From an uncultured Oscillospiraceae bacterium (GTDB taxonomy: Bacteria > Bacillota > Clostridia > Oscillospirales > Oscillospiraceae), in NCBI GenBank assembly GCA_948766235.1, contig CAQCFX010000027.1, positions 1-20,858 of the forward strand: a DNA stretch of 20,858 bases, written 5' to 3'. The first letter of the stretch is position 1. Each line of letters starts with the position of its first letter. The position numbers and the translations under genes were made by a program. A model generated the notes under the pieces. That model ran no database searches, was not told the origin of the DNA, and saw only the letters and a program-made list of their open reading frames with translations. Below, piece after piece: positions 7,593 to 14,549 of this stretch.

Positions 7593-7621
7593 ACTATACG
7601 GATGCGCACAGGAAAATATGC
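7593..7621 (-). promoter_or_regulatory. Candidate sigma-E promoter of spmAB
   Basis: The reverse strand reads GCATATT (7615-7621), a full match to the sigma-E -35 KMATATT, then 14 bp, then CGTATAGT (7593-7600), five of eight against CATACAMT. Consensus is from Bacillus knowledge. It lies 34 bases before the spmA start. Confidence 0.5.
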
Positions 7622-7693
7622 CCTGTCCTATCCTATCCTTCGGGGCGCTCCGACAGGATTCCCAAAAATTGTTGCAAATCTCCATTATTTTGA

Positions 7694-7721
7694 TTGACAA
7701 CAGTATACGATATGTTATAAT
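7694..7721 (+). promoter_or_regulatory. Sigma-A promoter of the abrB-like gene
   Basis: Perfect TTGACA (7694-7699) and perfect TATAAT (7716-7721) are spaced by 16 bp, one short of ideal. The region is AT-rich, as expected for a gene autoregulated by an AbrB-type protein. TCCGACA (7649-7655) upstream is one mismatch from a Spo0A box. Confidence 0.8.
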
Positions 7722-7771
7722 GGAACTGCTGTGATATTACGTCATCGCAAAACACAAGGAGGACTTCACTT

Positions 7772-8014
7772 ATGAAAGCAACTGGAATAGTTCGTAAGGT
7801 CGATGAATTGGGACGTATTGTTCTGCCCATCGAGCTCCGACGTACCCTGGATATCGCGGAGCGCGACCCCCTTGAGATCTATGTCGACGGCTCTTCCATT
7901 ATCTTGAACAAGTATCAGCCCGCCTGTATTTTTTGTGGAGATTCCAGGAACATTGTCTCCTACAAAGGCAAAAACATCTGCGACGTCTGCCTGAAGGACC
8001 TTAGCAGCAAATAA
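7772..8014 (+). CDS. abrB: AbrB/SpoVT-family transition-state regulator with a Cys4 tail
   Basis: The 80-residue protein opens with MKATGIVRKVDELGRIVLPI followed by ELRRTLDIAERDPLEIYVDG, nearly identical to the DNA-binding swapped-hairpin domain of Bacillus AbrB (residues 1-50). The C-terminal 30 residues differ from Bacillus AbrB: C52-x2-C55 and C70-x2-C73 form a likely zinc-binding knuckle, a form common in clostridial AbrB proteins. It probably binds AT-rich promoters and holds back stationary-phase and sporulation genes. AAGGAGG lies 9 bases before the ATG. The neighbouring convergent rsmI is the same neighbour abrB has in Bacillus subtilis, supporting orthology. It diverges from spmAB. 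Confidence 0.92.
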   Translation: MKATGIVRKVDELGRIVLPIELRRTLDIAERDPLEIYVDGSSIILNKYQPACIFCGDSRNIVSYKGKNICDVCLKDLSSK

Positions 8015-8032
8015 CCTCCTGTATGTAACGAC

Positions 8033-8066
8033 AAAAAGAGCCGCCAAAAACGGGCGGCTCTTTTTT
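8033..8066. terminator. Bidirectional terminator between abrB and rsmI
   Basis: GAGCCGCC (8038-8045) pairs with GGCGGCTC (8053-8060) around a 7-base loop. It is flanked by AAAAA on the left and TTTTTT on the right, so it works for abrB on the plus strand and for rsmI transcripts on the minus strand. Confidence 0.85.
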
Positions 8067-8270
8067 GTTCCCCAATTTGCAATTTTTTCTATTTTATCCT
8101 ATTCTTTGTAGCTTCTTTTCAAATACTTCCATTATTTCAAAAACTTTTTTCAACAATTTACCAGTCCGTTTTCCAGGTCGAGTAATTTTTTACAAATTCT
8201 AACTTTTTTCGACAAATTCTGCCGGTGAAATGTGCGCCACAATTTTCCAGCTTATAAATACCATTTGTTA
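8067..8270. other. AT-rich gap with a consensus Spo0A box
   Basis: These 204 bases are strongly AT-rich against a GC-rich window and hold no supported gene. At 8208-8214 the plus strand reads TTCGACA; the complementary strand reads TTTGTCGAAAAA (8205-8216), an exact Spo0A box core TGTCGAA with T/A-rich flanks. The box lies between two converging 3' ends, where a promoter-acting site is not expected. On the minus strand the stretch is purine-rich with only tiny ORFs. Confidence 0.5.
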
Positions 8271-9113
8271 TCACTCATCCTGCCTGCCGCCCTCCAGCGC
8301 CCGGTTATACAGCGTACGCTTCTTCACGCCGAACTCCTCCGCCGCCTGGGCCGCCGCCGCCTTGAGGGCCATCCCCTCCCGGCGCAGCTGCTCTACCCGC
8401 TCCAGCGCCCGGTCCTCGTCCGGCTCCTCCGCCTGGGGCGGACGGCCGCCCACCACCAGCACGAATTCCCCGCGAGGCTCCTGGGCGGCATAGCGCTCCA
8501 CCGCCTCCCCCACGGTGAGACGCACCACCTCCTCATGGAGCTTGGTCAGCTCCCGGCACACCGCCATGGGCCGGTCCGGGCCGAAGGTCTCCGACAAATC
8601 CTCCAGGGTGGAGCGCAGCTTGTGGGGGGCCTCGTAAAAAATCATGGTGCGCTCCTCTGTCCTGAGTCCGTCCAGCTGGGCCCGGCGGTTCTTTTTGTTC
8701 AGGGGCAGGAAGCCCTCGAAGGTGAACCGGGCCGTGGGCAGGCCGGACACGGACAGGGCCACCGTCAGCGCGCAGGGGCCGGGAATGGCCTCCACCTCCA
8801 CTCCGGCGGCGGCGCACAGGGCCACCAGCTCCTCCCCCGGGTCGGAGATGGCCGGGGTGCCCGCGTCGGTGACCAGGGCGCAGCTCTCCCCCGCCTCAAT
8901 CCGCCGGAGAATGGCGGGACCCGCCGCACCGCAGTTGTGGCGGTGGTAGGTCACCATGGGTTTGCGCAGCTCCAGGTGGTTTAAAAGCTTCACCGTCACC
9001 CTCGTGTCCTCGGCGGCGATGAAATCCGCCCCCTCCAGCGTTTCCGCCGTCCGGCGGCTGATGTCCCCTAAATTCCCGATGGGGGTGGGCACTAAGTAGA
9101 GCTTTCCGGCCAT
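8271..9113 (-). CDS. rsmI: 16S rRNA 2'-O-ribose C1402 methyltransferase RsmI
   Basis: RsmI uses S-adenosylmethionine to methylate the 2'-O of C1402 in the 16S rRNA decoding centre. The 280-residue protein fits the family length. Conserved tetrapyrrole-methylase-fold motifs are LVPTPIGNLGDIS (7-19), AAEDTRVT (33-40), LVTDAGTPAISDPGEELV (80-97), IPGPCALTVALSVSGL (110-125), and FYEAPHKL further on. A C-terminal helical tail follows. GGAGGAG stands 7 bases before the ATG. It begins 22 bases after the MerR-RDD gene, with no promoter seen in between, so it may be expressed from that gene's regulated promoter. Confidence 0.95.
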   Translation of the reverse strand: MAGKLYLVPTPIGNLGDISRRTAETLEGADFIAAEDTRVTVKLLNHLELRKPMVTYHRHNCGAAGPAILRRIEAGESCALVTDAGTPAISDPGEELVALCAAAGVEVEAIPGPCALTVALSVSGLPTARFTFEGFLPLNKKNRRAQLDGLRTEERTMIFYEAPHKLRSTLEDLSETFGPDRPMAVCRELTKLHEEVVRLTVGEAVERYAAQEPRGEFVLVVGGRPPQAEEPDEDRALERVEQLRREGMALKAAAAQAAEEFGVKKRTLYNRALEGGRQDE

Positions 9114-9135
9114 GGCTGACTCCTCCTTCTTCTTC

Positions 9136-10641
9136 CTACGGCTCCGCCAGCGCGATGGTCACCGTCTTTTCGCAGCGGTGGGGCGCGTCCTCATTTTCAC
9201 ACCACAGCGCCGCGCCAAAGGCGTCTGTGCGTTCATAGCCCTCGTACTCCACCTTCTGGATGATGCGCAGCCCCCGGTAGGTCAATTCGGCGTCCTCCCA
9301 CTGGGAAAACTGCTCCTGATACATCTTCACCCAATCCCGCAGGTGGTAGGTAAACAGATTCGGCTCGTCCAGCGAGCCGGACATGGCCAGCAGCGTCAGC
9401 AGCTCCCGGAGGCTTCCACCCACCGCCTTGTCCCTGCTCTCCATGTGGAGCTCCACCTTCACCACCCGGTCCCCCGCCAGGGTAAAAACAGGGTCGGACC
9501 ACACGGTGGTGTCGCCAAACATATGGATGACCGCCGTGCCGCTGGGCTGCTGCTCCTCCACCCAGCGGCCGTCCCCGCTCAGGGTGGGCAGGCCGGAGAA
9601 GTCCTCTCCCAGCTGCTTACAATAGTAGTTGTAGTTCTTAGCAAACTGCTCCACCGTCAAGTCCCCCCGGCAGGGCGGCGTGTTGGTGTAAAGCACGCCC
9701 ACCAGCAGCAGAATCACGCACACCACCTGCACCCCGGCGAACATCCAGCCGCTGAACTGCCGCTCCTCCTTGGTGTAGCGGTAGCCGTTTTCCCCGTCCC
9801 AGTGACAGTCCCGGCCCTCCAGGCCCATCACCCGGCACTTCCAAAACCGCCACAGGCTATAAATGGGGATGTTCAGCCCGTAGCCCTCCCAGGCCACCGC
9901 ACAGCCGCGCCGGAGGCCCTCCGCCAGCGAGAGCTTCTCCCCCCGCTCATTGCGCAGCTTCAGCCCGAACACCCATTTCCCCGGCGTCCAGCCCCAGTAG
10001 TGCAGCCACAGCGGCTCCACCGCCAGGGCGAAGGCCAGTCCAATCAAGCCCAGAATCCACTGGAGCAAGATACCGCCCTCCCCCAGGCGCATCAGGCTCT
10101 GGTCCCGCAGCAGCACCAGCCACAGCACCTCCAGCACCGTGCTGTACAGCGTCATATCCAGCATCCGGGCCAGCCACCGCTGCCAGGGGTGATAGCAGGC
10201 CCGGGGCGTGTCGTCCCGGGCCGCCTCCTTCTTGGGAATGGGGGGCGGCGGATTGGGCAGCACAGGGCGAACCAGGGGCGGCTCCAGCTGGGCCAGCCAG
10301 GGCCGGGGGTCCAGGGCGGCGTACTCCACTCCGGACAGCTCCAGCTCCCGGCACACCTGGGCCGCCCGCTCCATGACGGCCCTGTCCCCCTCCAGCTTCG
10401 TCAGCTGGGAGAACAGCGCCTGCTCCAAAGTGAGCGTCCCCCTTTGCAGGGTGCGGATGGTGTCCAGGTCCAGCTGAAGCTGCCGCAGCAGCTTGATTTT
10501 CTCCAGCGTCCGCACGTCCTCCTCCGAGTAGTCCCGGTAGCCGTTGTCCAGCCGCTTGGGGGACAGCAGCCCCTCGCTCTCATAAAAGCGGATGTTGGCA
10601 CGGGTCATGCCCGTCTTGTTTTCCAGCTCCTTGATGGTCAT
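9136..10641 (-). CDS. MerR-family DNA-binding domain fused to an RDD membrane domain
   Basis: The 501-residue protein joins parts seldom seen together. Residues 1-110 are a MerR helix-turn-helix with coiled-coil (MTIKELENKTGMTRANIRFY, then GYRDYSEEDVRTLEKIKLLR). Residues 119-137 are a Pro-rich linker. Residues 150-290 match an RDD domain: WQRWLARMLDMTLY has the R and first D, two hydrophobic segments follow, then GWTPGKWVFGLKLRNERG, the typical TPGK loop. A strong membrane segment lies at about 298-318, followed by about 180 residues without a domain I recognise, containing Cys residues near the end of that segment and in LWCENEDAPHRC. If RDD supplies three crossings and the helix at 298-318 a fourth, the tail returns to the cytoplasm; if not, it is outside and could sense. 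I cannot settle this. The start has GGAGG 7 bases upstream. The inferred role is a membrane-tethered, autoregulated transcription factor; ligand and targets are unknown. Confidence 0.82.
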   Translation of the reverse strand: MTIKELENKTGMTRANIRFYESEGLLSPKRLDNGYRDYSEEDVRTLEKIKLLRQLQLDLDTIRTLQRGTLTLEQALFSQLTKLEGDRAVMERAAQVCRELELSGVEYAALDPRPWLAQLEPPLVRPVLPNPPPPIPKKEAARDDTPRACYHPWQRWLARMLDMTLYSTVLEVLWLVLLRDQSLMRLGEGGILLQWILGLIGLAFALAVEPLWLHYWGWTPGKWVFGLKLRNERGEKLSLAEGLRRGCAVAWEGYGLNIPIYSLWRFWKCRVMGLEGRDCHWDGENGYRYTKEERQFSGWMFAGVQVVCVILLLVGVLYTNTPPCRGDLTVEQFAKNYNYYCKQLGEDFSGLPTLSGDGRWVEEQQPSGTAVIHMFGDTTVWSDPVFTLAGDRVVKVELHMESRDKAVGGSLRELLTLLAMSGSLDEPNLFTYHLRDWVKMYQEQFSQWEDAELTYRGLRIIQKVEYEGYERTDAFGAALWCENEDAPHRCEKTVTIALAEP

Positions 10642-10660
10642 GAAACCACCTCCCAGGGCC

Positions 10661-10691
10661 ATACTAACCTGTCAAGTGGGTGGACAGTCAA
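10661..10691 (-). promoter_or_regulatory. MerR-type promoter/operator of the MerR-RDD gene
   Basis: The reverse strand has TTGACT (10686-10691), a 19-bp spacer, and TAGTAT (10661-10666). A dyad CTGTC-N9-GACAG (10669-10687) lies in the spacer, its upstream arm overlapping the -35 end by two bases. A 19-bp spacer carrying a dyad is the hallmark of promoters untwisted by MerR proteins. The predicted start is only a few bases before the ribosome site, so the leader is very short. Confidence 0.7.
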
Positions 10692-10717
10692 GGGGTTTTC
10701 GCAAATTTCCCGAAATT

Positions 10718-12103
10718 TCAGTCCAGGGGCGAACCGTCCGCCCACTTCACCGCCGGGGCGGAGGTGTCCGGCACGATATACTCATAGCACTGGTCCTTCC
10801 AGAAGGACAGCCGCCAGGCCTCGCCGTACTGCCGGATGGCGCCGTCGGTGCAAAAGTCGTCCCTCTCATAGAAGTCGAAGCAGTAGGCGTATACCGTGCC
10901 GTCCTGCTCGCTGAGCATTACCATGTCCTCCCCCGACCAAGTTTCCTCGCCCCGCCGAATCTCAGATTCCAGATGAAGGACGCACTCCTCCTGTCCGTCG
11001 CCGTTCATGTCCTGCCAGAAGTGGCCCGTGATATTGGCTGTGGCCTGGGCGTTGGGAACCGCCGTGATTGTCTGGACGTACTCCTCCCAGGACATGGGAC
11101 CCACATCGCCGTTGAAGTGGTCCCCGGAGGCGCCGTAGACCTCCCCTTCACCGCTCAGGGCCGCCAGGACGGCCGCCCGGGCCTGTTCCGAATTGTTCCC
11201 CGTGGCGGGGCGGCCCACGCCCCAGTCGCAGATGGGCAGCAGCAGCGCATTGCCCAGGGAGTACGGGGTCTGACCTGTGAAGTAGGAGCGGTCTTGCGTG
11301 CCCCGCCAGGTGTAAAAATATTCGATGTATTCCGCACCAGGGACGATCTCGTCCGTGGGGGTGTAGTCCCACACGTCCTCCTCGGTAAACAGCACCCGCT
11401 CCTCCGTCAGCACGCCCCCCTCCATGGGGTACTCGTACAGCTCGGCATAGCCCATATGGCCCTCACGGCGCAGCACGGCGCTCTTGTCCGGGTGGGTGTA
11501 CAGGGAGCTGTGGCCGGAACGGAACTCGCCGATACACACCACCTGACCGTCCCGCCAGGTGTAGCACTGGGTAGTGTAAGCCGCCTCGCAGCTGCCATAC
11601 TTCACAAACAGCTCGGGCACGCCGTCCTTGTCCACATCGTAGAGGGAATAGTTCTCCGATATCATCGACATCACGAAAGACAGGGGCTTCGGCGGTTCGT
11701 CATAGACGCTGAACTCTGCTGTCACGCCCCGCTGGTCCACCGCCAGGCCGCGGTAGGCCACCGCATCCTCTCGGGTGTCCAGCTCCGCCTGGAGCAGAGC
11801 CGTGAGGAAGTCCATATACCCTACCTGCCAGGGCTGGTACTCCCGGCCGGGCAGGTCATTGCCCGCCGCAGTCTCCGGCGGGGCGGTCGGCTCCGGGGAC
11901 GGGGTAGGTTCCACGGACGGCTCTGCGGTCAGGCTGGGTTCCGGGGTTGGGGTCGCCAGCGCCGGATCGGACGGCTCTGTGGAGGCCGGGGAGGAGGGCG
12001 CGGCGGCCGGAGACGGGCTGGGGCCCTCCCCCGCGGGGACGCAGGCGCACAGGGTCAGGGCCAGCGCCCCGGCCAGCAGCAGGGAAATGCTTCTTTTTTT
12101 CAT
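10718..12103 (-). CDS. Lipoprotein with Pro/Ser/Thr-rich linker and two Asp-rich calcium-type loops
   Basis: The 461-residue protein starts MKKRSISLLLAGALALTLCA, a lipoprotein signal with lipobox LCAC and lipidated Cys at 21. Residues 22 to about 85 are a low-complexity Pro/Ser/Thr/Glu linker (repeated PTPEPS, PSPEP units), a typical wall-spanning tether. The rest is a globular domain of unknown family with two Asp-rich loops, DVDKDGVPE (156-164) and DMNGDGQEE (365-373), like calcium loops of FG-GAP/VCBS or EF-hand-type repeats. The ATG was chosen because AAAGGAG lies 8 bases upstream; a GTG three codons earlier is too close. It sits upstream of the MerR-RDD gene on the same strand with a 76-base gap holding that gene's promoter. 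I do not recognise a function; a surface partner or sensor for the regulator is speculation. Confidence 0.8.
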   Translation of the reverse strand: MKKRSISLLLAGALALTLCACVPAGEGPSPSPAAAPSSPASTEPSDPALATPTPEPSLTAEPSVEPTPSPEPTAPPETAAGNDLPGREYQPWQVGYMDFLTALLQAELDTREDAVAYRGLAVDQRGVTAEFSVYDEPPKPLSFVMSMISENYSLYDVDKDGVPELFVKYGSCEAAYTTQCYTWRDGQVVCIGEFRSGHSSLYTHPDKSAVLRREGHMGYAELYEYPMEGGVLTEERVLFTEEDVWDYTPTDEIVPGAEYIEYFYTWRGTQDRSYFTGQTPYSLGNALLLPICDWGVGRPATGNNSEQARAAVLAALSGEGEVYGASGDHFNGDVGPMSWEEYVQTITAVPNAQATANITGHFWQDMNGDGQEECVLHLESEIRRGEETWSGEDMVMLSEQDGTVYAYCFDFYERDDFCTDGAIRQYGEAWRLSFWKDQCYEYIVPDTSAPAVKWADGSPLD

Positions 12104-12126
12104 AGCGGTCACTCCTTTTCCACCAT

Positions 12127-12155
12127 TTTATACGCCGCGGGGGGAAAAGTCGTTA
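12127..12155 (-). promoter_or_regulatory. Probable promoter of the lipoprotein gene
   Basis: The reverse strand has TATAAA (12127-12132) as -10, a 17-bp spacer, and only TAACGA (12150-12155) as -35. The weak -35 suggests an activator; phased repeats lie immediately upstream. Confidence 0.45.
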
Positions 12156-12163
12156 AAAACCGC

Positions 12164-12213
12164 TTACAATCCGGTGCCAAATCCGTTACAATCCGTTAAC
12201 GCCCGGTTACAAT
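12164..12213 (-). repeat. Three helically phased ATTGTAA direct repeats
   Basis: ATTGTAA occurs on the reverse strand at 12164-12170, 12186-12192 and 12207-12213, starts 22 and 21 bp apart (two DNA turns). The first two share the longer CGGATTGTAA. The nearest copy ends about 8 bp before the lipoprotein -35, and the farthest overlaps the tex stop codon. The phasing resembles direct-repeat sites of LytTR-type or similar response regulators, but the protein is unknown. Confidence 0.55.
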
Positions 12214-14387
12214 TTATCCTTGCGCATGGTCAGGGAGATGCGCTTCTTTTTCTCGTCCACTTCCCTCACCCACACCGTCACCACGTCCCCTACGCTGAGC
12301 ACCTGGGAGGGGTGCTTGATGAAGCGGTCGCAGATCTGGCTGATGTGCACCAGTCCGTCCTGGTGGACGCCGATATCCACAAAGGCCCCGAAGTCAATCA
12401 CGTTGCGCACCGTGCCCTTCAGCTCCATCCCCGGCTTCAGGTCCTTGATGTCCATCACGTCGGTGCGCAGCACCGGGGCGGGCAGCTCGTCTCGGGGGTC
12501 CCGCCCCGGCTTGACCAGCTCCGCGGCCACGTCCTTCAGCGTGGGCACCCCCACGCCGCACGCCGCCGCGGCCCGCTCCTCGCCGTAGGCGGCCAGCTGC
12601 CCCTTCAGGTCGCCCAGCTTCCCGGCTTTCACGTCCGCCATATCGTGGCCGCACAGGGCCAGCAGCTTTTCCGCCGCGCCGTAGCTCTCCGGGTGGACGG
12701 CGGTGTTGTCCAGGGGCGATTTGCTCTCCGGCACCCGCAGAAAGCCCGCGCACTGCTCGAAGGCCTTGGGCCCCAGCTTGGGCACCTTTAAAATCTGCTT
12801 CCGGGTGGTGAAGGGGCCGTTCTCCTCCCGGTACTTCACAATATTTTTGGCGGTGGTGCCGTTCAGCCCCGCCACCCGGGTGAGCAGAGGGGCGGAGGCG
12901 GTGTTCACATCCACCCCCACGGCGTTCACGCAGTCCTCCACCACCCCGTCCAGCGCCTCGCCTAAGCGCGCCTGGGGCATATCGTGCTGGTACTGGCCCA
13001 CGCCGATGGACTTGGGGTCAATCTTCACAAGCTCTGCCAGCGGGTCCTGGAGCCGCCGGGCGATGGACACCGCGCTTCTCAGATTCACGTCGAACTCCGG
13101 GAACTCCTCGGCGGCCAGCTTGGACGCGGAGTATACCGACGCCCCCGCCTCATTCACAATCATGTAGCTGACGCCGCCCCCCACTTTGCGGATGAGCTCC
13201 ACCGCCATCTGCTCGGTCTCCCGGCTGGCGGTGCCGTTGCCAATGGCGATGTGGGCCACCTTATGCTTTTTGATGAGGACGGCCAGCTTGTCGATGGCCT
13301 CCGCCTTGCCCCGCTCGCCGTGGGTGGGATAGACCACCGTGGTGTCCAGCACCCTGCCGGTGGGGTCCACCACCGCCACTTTACACCCCATGCGGTAGCC
13401 GGGGTCCAGCCCCATGGTGACAAACCCCTTCACCGGGGGCTGCATGAGCAGGGGCTTCAGGTTCAGCGCAAACTGGCCAATCGCCCCCTCGCTGGCCTTT
13501 TCCGTCAGCTCGGAGCGCATCTCCCGTTCCAGGGAGGGGGCGATAAGCCGGTCGTAGGCGTCCTCGGCAGCGGCCTTGACAAACTCCATGGCGGCGCGCC
13601 CCGGCACCACCTTGCGCCGCAGAGCCACCAGGGCGGTGTCCCGGTCCATCTCGATGGACACCTTCAGAATTTCCTCCCGCTCGCCCCGGTTCATGGCCAA
13701 AATCTGATGCCCCTGGGTTTTGGACAGGGCGCTGGAAAACTGGTAGTAAAGGCGGTATACGCTGTCCTCCGGCTCCTTGGCCGCCGCTTTCGAGACAATA
13801 TTAGCCCGCCGTGCGTACAGCTCCCGGAGCAGCTTGCGCAGGTCGGCGTCGTCGGATATCATCTCGGCGATGATGTCGGAGGCCCCCTGGAGGGCGTCCT
13901 CCACGGTCTCCACCCCTTTTTCGGGGTCGATGTAATCCTGGGCGGCCCGCTCCATATCCACCGCGGGGCCCATGGCGAAAGCCAGCAGGGCCAGCGGCTC
14001 CAGCCCCTTCTCCTTGGCGATGGTGGCCCGGGTGCGCCGCTTCTGCTTATAGGGCCGGTACAGGTCCTCCACCTCCGCCAAGGTGGCGGCGGCGTCGATG
14101 GCGGCGGACAGCTCGTCGGTGAGCTTGCCCTGGTTTTCAATGGACTGCTTCACCTCATCCCGGCGGGTCTGCAAATTGCGCAGGTACTGCAAGCGGTCCG
14201 CCAGCTGCCGGATGAGCTGGTCGTCCATGGCGCCGTGGAGCTCCTTGCGGTAGCGGGCGATGAAGGGGACGGTGTTCCCCTCGTCCAGCAGGATGATAAT
14301 GTTTTGAATGTGCTGCTCGGGCCAGTCCAGCTCCCGGGCCAGAATTTGGATCATCGCTTCCATCCGATTTTCCCCGTTATTTGTCAT
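12207..14387 (-). CDS. tex: Tex-family RNA-binding transcription accessory protein
   Basis: Tex is a conserved cytoplasmic nucleic-acid-binding protein related to eukaryotic Spt6. The 726-residue length is normal. An N-terminal helical region (1-190) contains NTVPFIARYRKEL. A YqgF/RNaseH-like domain begins near 322 (GFVTMGLDPGYRMGCKVAVV). A helix-hairpin-helix region follows (LLTRVAGLNGTTAKNIVKYR, then the KVPKLGPKAFEQCAGFLR stretch). A C-terminal S1 domain (about 646-722) has KGTVRNVIDFGAFVDIGVHQ and VRE/ISLTMR. AAAGGAGAG precedes the ATG. It has its own promoter upstream. No clear terminator follows; read-through into the lipoprotein gene is possible. Confidence 0.95.
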   Translation of the reverse strand: MTNNGENRMEAMIQILARELDWPEQHIQNIIILLDEGNTVPFIARYRKELHGAMDDQLIRQLADRLQYLRNLQTRRDEVKQSIENQGKLTDELSAAIDAAATLAEVEDLYRPYKQKRRTRATIAKEKGLEPLALLAFAMGPAVDMERAAQDYIDPEKGVETVEDALQGASDIIAEMISDDADLRKLLRELYARRANIVSKAAAKEPEDSVYRLYYQFSSALSKTQGHQILAMNRGEREEILKVSIEMDRDTALVALRRKVVPGRAAMEFVKAAAEDAYDRLIAPSLEREMRSELTEKASEGAIGQFALNLKPLLMQPPVKGFVTMGLDPGYRMGCKVAVVDPTGRVLDTTVVYPTHGERGKAEAIDKLAVLIKKHKVAHIAIGNGTASRETEQMAVELIRKVGGGVSYMIVNEAGASVYSASKLAAEEFPEFDVNLRSAVSIARRLQDPLAELVKIDPKSIGVGQYQHDMPQARLGEALDGVVEDCVNAVGVDVNTASAPLLTRVAGLNGTTAKNIVKYREENGPFTTRKQILKVPKLGPKAFEQCAGFLRVPESKSPLDNTAVHPESYGAAEKLLALCGHDMADVKAGKLGDLKGQLAAYGEERAAAACGVGVPTLKDVAAELVKPGRDPRDELPAPVLRTDVMDIKDLKPGMELKGTVRNVIDFGAFVDIGVHQDGLVHISQICDRFIKHPSQVLSVGDVVTVWVREVDEKKKRISLTMRKDKL

Positions 14388-14421
14388 TGTAATCTCTCCT
14401 TTGGATTTGCGCTCATGGGAG

Positions 14422-14450
14422 AGTATACCACACTTTTCCCCTGATGAAAA
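14422..14450 (-). promoter_or_regulatory. Probable sigma-A promoter of tex
   Basis: The reverse strand has TTTTCA (14445-14450), a 17-bp spacer and TATACT (14422-14427). The predicted start lies about 28 bases before the tex ATG. Confidence 0.55.
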
Positions 14451-14457
14451 GAAAAAC

Positions 14458-14487
14458 GAAAAGCAGACGGGAAACCGCCTGCTTTTC
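14458..14487 (-). terminator. Terminator downstream of spoVAC
   Basis: A 9-bp stem (14458-14466 with 14479-14487), one A-C mismatch, then 3 more pairs and a GAAA loop. On the minus strand it is followed by CGTTTTTCTTTTC, a good U-rich tail. It ends 62 bases after the spoVAC stop. Confidence 0.7.
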
Positions 14488-14549
14488 CATCGCTGATATC
14501 ATCCAAGAAATATAGAATGTCCCGTATACCACGCTGAGCGGCGCGGCCG

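Noticed and set aside
9112..10914. 600-codon plus-strand frame over the MerR-RDD gene, and 10592-12199 over the lipoprotein gene
   Set aside because: Products are rich in His, Gln, Pro and Arg with no domain; the minus strand has recognisable domains, ribosome sites and promoters.
12984..14444. 486-codon plus-strand frame opposite tex
   Set aside because: Tex is certain on the other strand; the antisense product is low-complexity.
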